Shown here piece by piece: positions 59,700 to 64,000 of a stretch of 64,000 nucleotides of DNA; the stretch's first letter is position 1; each line of letters opens with the position of its first letter. The notes below the pieces were generated by a model, which worked only from the letters and a program-made list of their open reading frames with translations, was not told the origin of the DNA and searched no databases. Source of the DNA: an uncultured Bacteroidota bacterium (GTDB lineage: Bacteria > Bacteroidota > Bacteroidia > Chitinophagales > Chitinophagaceae); assembly GCA_903831575.1 (NCBI GenBank), contig CAIKYB010000026.1, positions 1 to 64,000 of the forward strand. The letters are read 5' to 3'. Position numbers and translations under genes: made by a program.

Positions 59700-60575
59700 A
59701 TGTTAAAATCAATGACAGGATTTGGGAGAGCAGAGCAAACCGTAGGTGACAAAACTTATCTGGTAGAAATAAAAGCATTGAATGGCAAACAATTCGAATT
59801 GCAGTTAAAGCTTCCGCCATTGCTAAAACCATTTGAATTTGACATTCGCAATACCATTCAGGATAGTCTGGTAAGGGGTTCAGTCGATTGTTACATTACC
59901 ATCAAACAGAATGGCACATCAAAGCCTGTAATCATCAATACTGAATTGATAAAATCCTATTATATTCAACTAGAACAACTAGGAAAGGAATTAAATATAG
60001 ATACCAACAATGTTTTAAGCTCCATATTAAGGCTTCCTGAAGTGGTAAGTCCGAGTAATGAAATCATCAATGAAGATGATTTTAAAGAATTTAATAAAGT
60101 ACTGATCAGCGCAATTTCTGAATTGAACAATCACAGAATCGAAGAAGGGAAAAGTCTGGAAAAAGATTTAAACAACAGAATCTCCAAAATAAAGGAACAG
60201 GAAGAGGCGATTATTGTTTTTGAACCCAATCGAAAAGTCAGGATAAAAGAGGAAATCAATAAATTACTTGCCAATAACGTTGGAAAAGAAAATATTGACA
60301 ACAACAGAATGGAACAGGAACTTATTTATTACATGGAAAAAATTGATATCCATGAAGAACAGATTCGATTGCGCCAGCATTGTGAATATTTTTCCGATAT
60401 CATTCAAAATGATTCGGTAAGTAAAGGGAAAAAATTATCTTTTTTACTACAGGAAATAGGAAGAGAAATCAATACTACCGGAAGTAAAGCATATGATGTG
60501 GATATTCAAAAATGTGTGGTAGTAATGAAAGATGAATTGGAAAAAGCAAAAGAACAGATTTTAAATGTGCTTTAA
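59700..60575 (+). CDS. yicC: YicC-family endoribonuclease-like protein
   Basis: 291 residues from the chosen Met, which begins the family signature MLKSMTGFGRAE. A TTG seven codons upstream is possible but unlikely. The middle contains LSSILRLPEVV and the C-terminal DUF1732 block EEQIRLRQHCEYFSDII, then GKKLSFLLQEIGREINT. YicC proteins are reported to act on RNA in E. coli. In many bacteria gmk follows; here the next gene is gldH. Confidence 0.92.
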   Translation: MLKSMTGFGRAEQTVGDKTYLVEIKALNGKQFELQLKLPPLLKPFEFDIRNTIQDSLVRGSVDCYITIKQNGTSKPVIINTELIKSYYIQLEQLGKELNIDTNNVLSSILRLPEVVSPSNEIINEDDFKEFNKVLISAISELNNHRIEEGKSLEKDLNNRISKIKEQEEAIIVFEPNRKVRIKEEINKLLANNVGKENIDNNRMEQELIYYMEKIDIHEEQIRLRQHCEYFSDIIQNDSVSKGKKLSFLLQEIGREINTTGSKAYDVDIQKCVVVMKDELEKAKEQILNVL

Positions 60576-60596
60576 TTAATTTAGTAATAGTCTATC

Positions 60597-61082
60597 ATGA
60601 AGTACGATTTAGTAAAGCCAATCAGATTTTTTATTTCTTTCACCTTAGCCTGCTTTCTTTTTAGCTGCGATCAAATTGATGTGTTTGAGAAACATACGAG
60701 TATCCCAGATCAAAAATGGGATAGTAATTTCTTGTGTACGGGTTCCTTTGAAATTAAAGACACCAGTTCATTTTATAAAATTTCTATAGTAATCAGGCAT
60801 ACAGATGCGTATAAATACAATAATATCTGGCTACAACTTGGTTTACAAATGCCCGGAGATACGATGAATTTTCAAAAAATCAATCTAGCTTTAGGTGATG
60901 ATGCAAATGGATGGTATGGCTCAGGAATGGGAGATATTTTTGAAGTGAGAAAACCGCTGACCAAATATCCCAAACAATTTAATAAGCCCGGTGTATATAA
61001 ATACTCTTTATCAAATATTATGCGTGACAATCCTTTGGAACATATCATGAGCGTAGGAATCAGAATTGAAAAAGCAAAATAA
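60597..61082 (+). CDS. gldH: Gliding motility lipoprotein GldH
   Basis: A 161-residue lipoprotein with lipobox LFSC (Cys about 24). The GldH blocks are DQKWDSNFLCTGSFEIKDTS in part, YNNIWLQLGLQMPGD, GDDANGWYGSGMGDIFEVRKPL and DNPLEHIMSVGIRIEK. GldH is needed for gliding in Flavobacterium and is linked to T9SS lineages; many non-gliding Bacteroidota keep it. It follows yicC after 21 bp. Confidence 0.9.
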   Translation: MKYDLVKPIRFFISFTLACFLFSCDQIDVFEKHTSIPDQKWDSNFLCTGSFEIKDTSSFYKISIVIRHTDAYKYNNIWLQLGLQMPGDTMNFQKINLALGDDANGWYGSGMGDIFEVRKPLTKYPKQFNKPGVYKYSLSNIMRDNPLEHIMSVGIRIEKAK

Positions 61083-61218
61083 TCATGATATGTAGATGTT
61101 ATCCAGGTAATTTATGCGTAGAGAACCAAAACATATTATTATTTTGATTGCTAAAATCGAAAGTAAAAAGGTTGTCTTATCTTTACGGCACTTTATTTAA
61201 TAGTAAAAACATTTGAAC

Positions 61219-62073
61219 GTGAATCGCTTTAAACTTCTATTTGTCTTTTTATTGATTACTACATTTAATTTAAGTGCTCAGACTAGCGCGTATCTCCAAC
61301 AAGGAGAATTCGGTGTTACTCTTGGAAGTGCTCATTATTTCGGTGATTTAAACACAAGAAGTGGCTTAAATAGGCCGAAGCCTGCTGTGGGTGCATTTTT
61401 TCGCAAACAATTTGGTAATTATATTGGCTTGAGAGTATCTGCTCATTATGCACAGCTTGGCTACAGTGATATTTACAGTAAGAATGATTATCAAAAAACA
61501 AGAAATTTAAGTTTTAATACTGATATTTTTGAATTTGCCGTTCAAGGGGATTTTAATTTCTTCAGATACGACCCTAATGATCTTCTTCATGGATTTACGC
61601 CATATGTAACGCTTGGGTTGGGGGTTTTTAGCTATGATCCATATGCTTATTATAACGGGACTAAAGTTTATTTACGTCCACTTGGTACTGAAGGCCAAGC
61701 CGCAGGCTACTTGGGAAGATCTGAATATAGCACCATGGCCATTTGTATTCCATTTGGCGTAGGAATCAAGTATAGCGTAACTCCAAAAATCAACTTAATC
61801 TTTGAAGTGGCTCAGCGATTTACAACCACAGATTATCTTGATGATGTAAGCTCTACATATGCACCAAGAAGCTTGTTTCCGAATGATGCAAACGGAGATC
61901 CTTCCATTGCAAATCTTTTACAGGACAGATCCTATGAGATTGACCCTAATAATATGCTAGGAAGCGTTGAAGGCAGACAAAGAGGATGGAGTAAACAAAA
62001 AGACCAGTATGTAATCGGAGAAATAGGCATTTCAATTAATATTGGTAGCTATCGCTGCCCTACAGCAAATTAA
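61219..62073 (+). CDS. Outer membrane beta-barrel protein, DUF6089 family
   Basis: About 284 residues. No ATG is near the signal peptide; GTG at 61219 or TTG at 61213 must start it, and both give FKLLFVFLLITTFNLSAQ. The mature part is a small barrel with GVTLGSAHYFGDLNTR, RPAVGAFFRKQFG-like strands and TPYVTLGLGVFSY. It ends in a long loop and a last strand (GEIGISINIG). In Bacteroidota it regularly precedes uppS and bamA, which suggests a link to envelope assembly. Function unproven. Confidence 0.85.
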   Translation: MNRFKLLFVFLLITTFNLSAQTSAYLQQGEFGVTLGSAHYFGDLNTRSGLNRPKPAVGAFFRKQFGNYIGLRVSAHYAQLGYSDIYSKNDYQKTRNLSFNTDIFEFAVQGDFNFFRYDPNDLLHGFTPYVTLGLGVFSYDPYAYYNGTKVYLRPLGTEGQAAGYLGRSEYSTMAICIPFGVGIKYSVTPKINLIFEVAQRFTTTDYLDDVSSTYAPRSLFPNDANGDPSIANLLQDRSYEIDPNNMLGSVEGRQRGWSKQKDQYVIGEIGISINIGSYRCPTAN

Positions 62074-62100
62074 TCAAACACCATATTTTTTATAAAAATG

Positions 62101-62128
62101 ACCGCAATTTGACCTTTGCGGTTTTTTC
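62101..62128 (+). terminator. Terminator after the DUF6089 gene
   Basis: ACCGCAA and TTGCGGT pair across an 8-nt loop, followed by six T. It lies 28 bp past the stop codon. Confidence 0.85.
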
Positions 62129-62179
62129 TTTTCCAGCCTAATCCTTATTTCTTCATAATAATTCAATTCATCTGATTGA

Positions 62180-62213
62180 TTTGAAAGGGTTAAACCAATT
62201 TTCGTTACTTTTG
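62180..62213 (+). promoter_or_regulatory. Promoter of the uppS-bamA transcript
   Basis: A perfect -7 element TACTTTTG at 62206-62213 is preceded by TTTG at 62180-62183 with 22 bp between, within the spacing known for Bacteroidota promoters or slightly above it. It lies 33 bp before the uppS ATG and just after a terminator. Confidence 0.6.
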
Positions 62214-62246
62214 CGAACCTAAAAGGGAGATCTATCGCATTATTCA

Positions 62247-63002
62247 ATGAGTTTGAAGGAAACTATAAATATTGAAAAACTACCTGGACATGTAGCCATT
62301 ATTATGGACGGCAATGGCAGATGGGCAAAGGAACAAGGAAAAGATCGACTTTTCGGACATCTGCATGGCGTTGAAAGTGTAAGAGATATCGTCGAAGGAG
62401 CCGCAGAATTAGGTATAAAAAATCTTACATTATACGCTTTTAGTACAGAGAATTGGGACAGACCAGAATATGAGGTTATTGGCTTGATGGAGTTATTAGT
62501 TGATACTATTCGTAAAGAAGTTCCAACTTTGAATAAAAATAATATCAGGCTACATGTTATTGGTGCAATTAATATGTTGCCAGAAAATGCACAAAGAGAA
62601 TTGTCGGAAGCCATCAATGAAACAGCTCATAATACTGGATTAAATCTGATTATGGCATTGAGTTATAGCAGTAGATGGGAAATCGTCAATGCAACGCAAT
62701 TAATAGCTGCCGATGTTTTGAATGGTAAATTATCCATTGCAAATATTACACAAGATATTTTCAAAGAATACCTGACGACTCGCTTATTTCCAGATCCTGA
62801 ATTGTTGATTCGAACAAGTGGTGAATATCGGATTAGTAATTTTTTATTGTACCAATCAGCCTATGCTGAATTATATTTTACGGATGTGCTTTGGCCCGAT
62901 TTCCGAAGAGAAAATTTTTACGAAGCATTAATAAATTACCAGCAAAGAGAAAGACGGTTTGGAAAAACAGGAGATCAGATAAAAAACGAACAGATCATCT
63001 AA
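62247..63002 (+). CDS. uppS: Undecaprenyl diphosphate synthase (isoprenyl transferase)
   Basis: A 251-residue cis-prenyltransferase. The catalytic Asp is D21 in HVAIIMDGNGRWAKEQG. YAFSTENWDRPEYEV is near residue 70, and PDPELLIRTSGEYRISNFLL near 190 binds the pyrophosphate, followed by LYFTDVLWPDF. It makes the C55 carrier lipid for peptidoglycan and other envelope polymers. BamA follows 79 bp downstream, the usual order in this phylum. Confidence 0.96.
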   Translation: MSLKETINIEKLPGHVAIIMDGNGRWAKEQGKDRLFGHLHGVESVRDIVEGAAELGIKNLTLYAFSTENWDRPEYEVIGLMELLVDTIRKEVPTLNKNNIRLHVIGAINMLPENAQRELSEAINETAHNTGLNLIMALSYSSRWEIVNATQLIAADVLNGKLSIANITQDIFKEYLTTRLFPDPELLIRTSGEYRISNFLLYQSAYAELYFTDVLWPDFRRENFYEALINYQQRERRFGKTGDQIKNEQII

Positions 63003-63081
63003 GTTTAAACCCTATAAAATCTTTATTTAACAAATAGTTTTCATAAACGGGTTTAATATTGCCCCACTTAAAATAAAATTG

Positions 63082-64000
63082 ATGCACAGGATTTACAATA
63101 ATTATTTTTTTACAGCGCTGTTTTGTTTGTTAGCTTTTCACTCAAAAGCACAAAATGATACATTGTCTGTATCCGTAAATCCTGCCTTACAAGAAATATT
63201 CAACTCAAAATATCCTAAAACATATACTATAGCTGGTATTAATATTACAGGTACAAAATCATTCGATCCCGCTTTGATTATTTCAATTTCAGGCCTTGCC
63301 GTTGGAGATAAAATTCAACTTCCTGGTTCTGATGTTTTTTCAAAAGCCATTGCTAAATTATGGAAGCAAAACCTTGTTTCAAAAGCTGATATTAGTATAA
63401 GCAGGATAGCAGATACCGATATTTATTTAGATATCGAAATAGTGGAAAGAGCCAGATTAATTGATTATAAATTCTTTGGAATTAAAAAAGGAGAGAAGGA
63501 TGATCTTGAATCCAAAATCGGATTGGCTAAAGATAGAGTTCTTTCTGAAAACATGAAAATGAGTGCTGTTGAAGCCATTAAGAAATTCTACTATGATAAA
63601 GGATACAGAAATGTTTCCATCAAGCTGCAAGAAGCTCAGATATCCGGAATAGCCAATGGCGTATCACTTTCATTTTATATTGACAAAGGGAATAAGGTAA
63701 AAATTAGCTCTATTAATTTCAGCGGCAATGAAAATATTAATGATGCGGCACTGAAAAAACAAATGAAGGGGACAAAGGAAATGTCAAGATTTACACTATA
63801 TCCTAATACCCCTGTAAGACCCTATGGAGACACTTCTAAAGGGTATACTTTTCAAAAATACATGAAGGAAATCGGATTCTTGTATCCAACTAAAACAGGA
63901 GAATTTATTGACCCCTATTTTAGAATAAAATTCAGCGGATCTAAATTTAATGAGACAAAATATGCTGATGATAAAGATAAAGTACTCGCTTATCTAAATG
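63082..64000 (+). CDS. bamA: BamA outer-membrane protein assembly factor, 5' part
   Basis: The frame starts with ATG at 63082 and is open to the right edge (306 codons). A signal peptide of about 23 residues ends FHSKAQ. POTRA domains follow: YTIAGINITGTKSFDPALI, DIYLDIEIVERARLIDYKF, and KVKISSINFSGNENINDAAL. These are BamA features, and the position after uppS is conserved. It inserts beta-barrel proteins into the outer membrane. The barrel lies beyond the window. Confidence 0.92.
   Translation, partial: MHRIYNNYFFTALFCLLAFHSKAQNDTLSVSVNPALQEIFNSKYPKTYTIAGINITGTKSFDPALIISISGLAVGDKIQLPGSDVFSKAIAKLWKQNLVSKADISISRIADTDIYLDIEIVERARLIDYKFFGIKKGEKDDLESKIGLAKDRVLSENMKMSAVEAIKKFYYDKGYRNVSIKLQEAQISGIANGVSLSFYIDKGNKVKISSINFSGNENINDAALKKQMKGTKEMSRFTLYPNTPVRPYGDTSKGYTFQKYMKEIGFLYPTKTGEFIDPYFRIKFSGSKFNETKYADDKDKVLAYLN

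Overview
The window is AT-rich chromosomal DNA of a member of the phylum Bacteroidota, most likely a Chitinophagaceae-like lineage. The evidence is a type IX secretion sorting domain, the gliding lipoprotein GldH, a DUF6089 barrel next to uppS and bamA, a phosphotransferase fused to a RapZ domain, many SpII lipoproteins, and repeated matches to the Bacteroidota -7 promoter element TAnnTTTG just upstream of genes. No rRNA, CRISPR array or intact transposase is visible. There is one tRNA, tRNA-Arg(CCG).

Layout. 1-828: 3' end of a repetitive surface protein with a T9SS tail. 1024-8441: a one-strand carotenoid cluster (CarH-like B12 photoreceptor, ECF sigma factor, CrtI, CrtB, CrtD-like desaturase, CruF hydratase, CrtZ hydroxylase, CrtYcd cyclase). 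No ketolase is present, so the enzyme set points to a monocyclic 3,1'-dihydroxy carotenoid of the saproxanthin type. 8438-16234 (minus): a methyltransferase, then an efflux operon (TetR, TolC-like, adaptor, RND pump). 16370-23640: DUF502 protein, zinc phospholipase/S1-P1-like enzyme, SerC, DUF1015, TPR protein, acyl-CoA synthetase. 23834-29664 (minus): NarL-type two-component pair, a small secreted plug-like protein and an unknown membrane protein. 29950-32980: a beta-helix protein and an NTF2-like lipoprotein.

33029-38144 is the accessory part. Small genes (DinB, VOC, SOUL, a membrane-anchored Ntn-hydrolase-like protein, a lipocalin-like lipoprotein) are interspersed with three diverged copies of a roughly 185-bp noncoding repeat. 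Each copy carries a perfect -7 element upstream of a gene. The region ends in a serine-recombinase remnant that runs into tRNA-Arg, and 56 bp of the tRNA 3' flank are duplicated 2.8 kb away. This is the most unusual structure in the window.

38260-49116: MarC-family protein, BtuB-like receptor behind a cobalamin riboswitch, a TolC/adaptor pair without a pump, a MurU-like/AmgK-RapZ-like muropeptide recycling pair, and UmuD/UmuC. 49489-64000: DUF3050, M16 double-domain protease, Bax-inhibitor-1 protein, PheS, 3-hydroxyacyl-CoA dehydrogenase, epimerase, a CarboxypepD-like protein, LpxD-like acyltransferase, YicC, GldH, DUF6089, UppS and the start of BamA. Vitamin B12 links two distant regions: the photoreceptor over the pigment genes is predicted to need cobalamin, and the outer-membrane receptor is predicted to be controlled by it.
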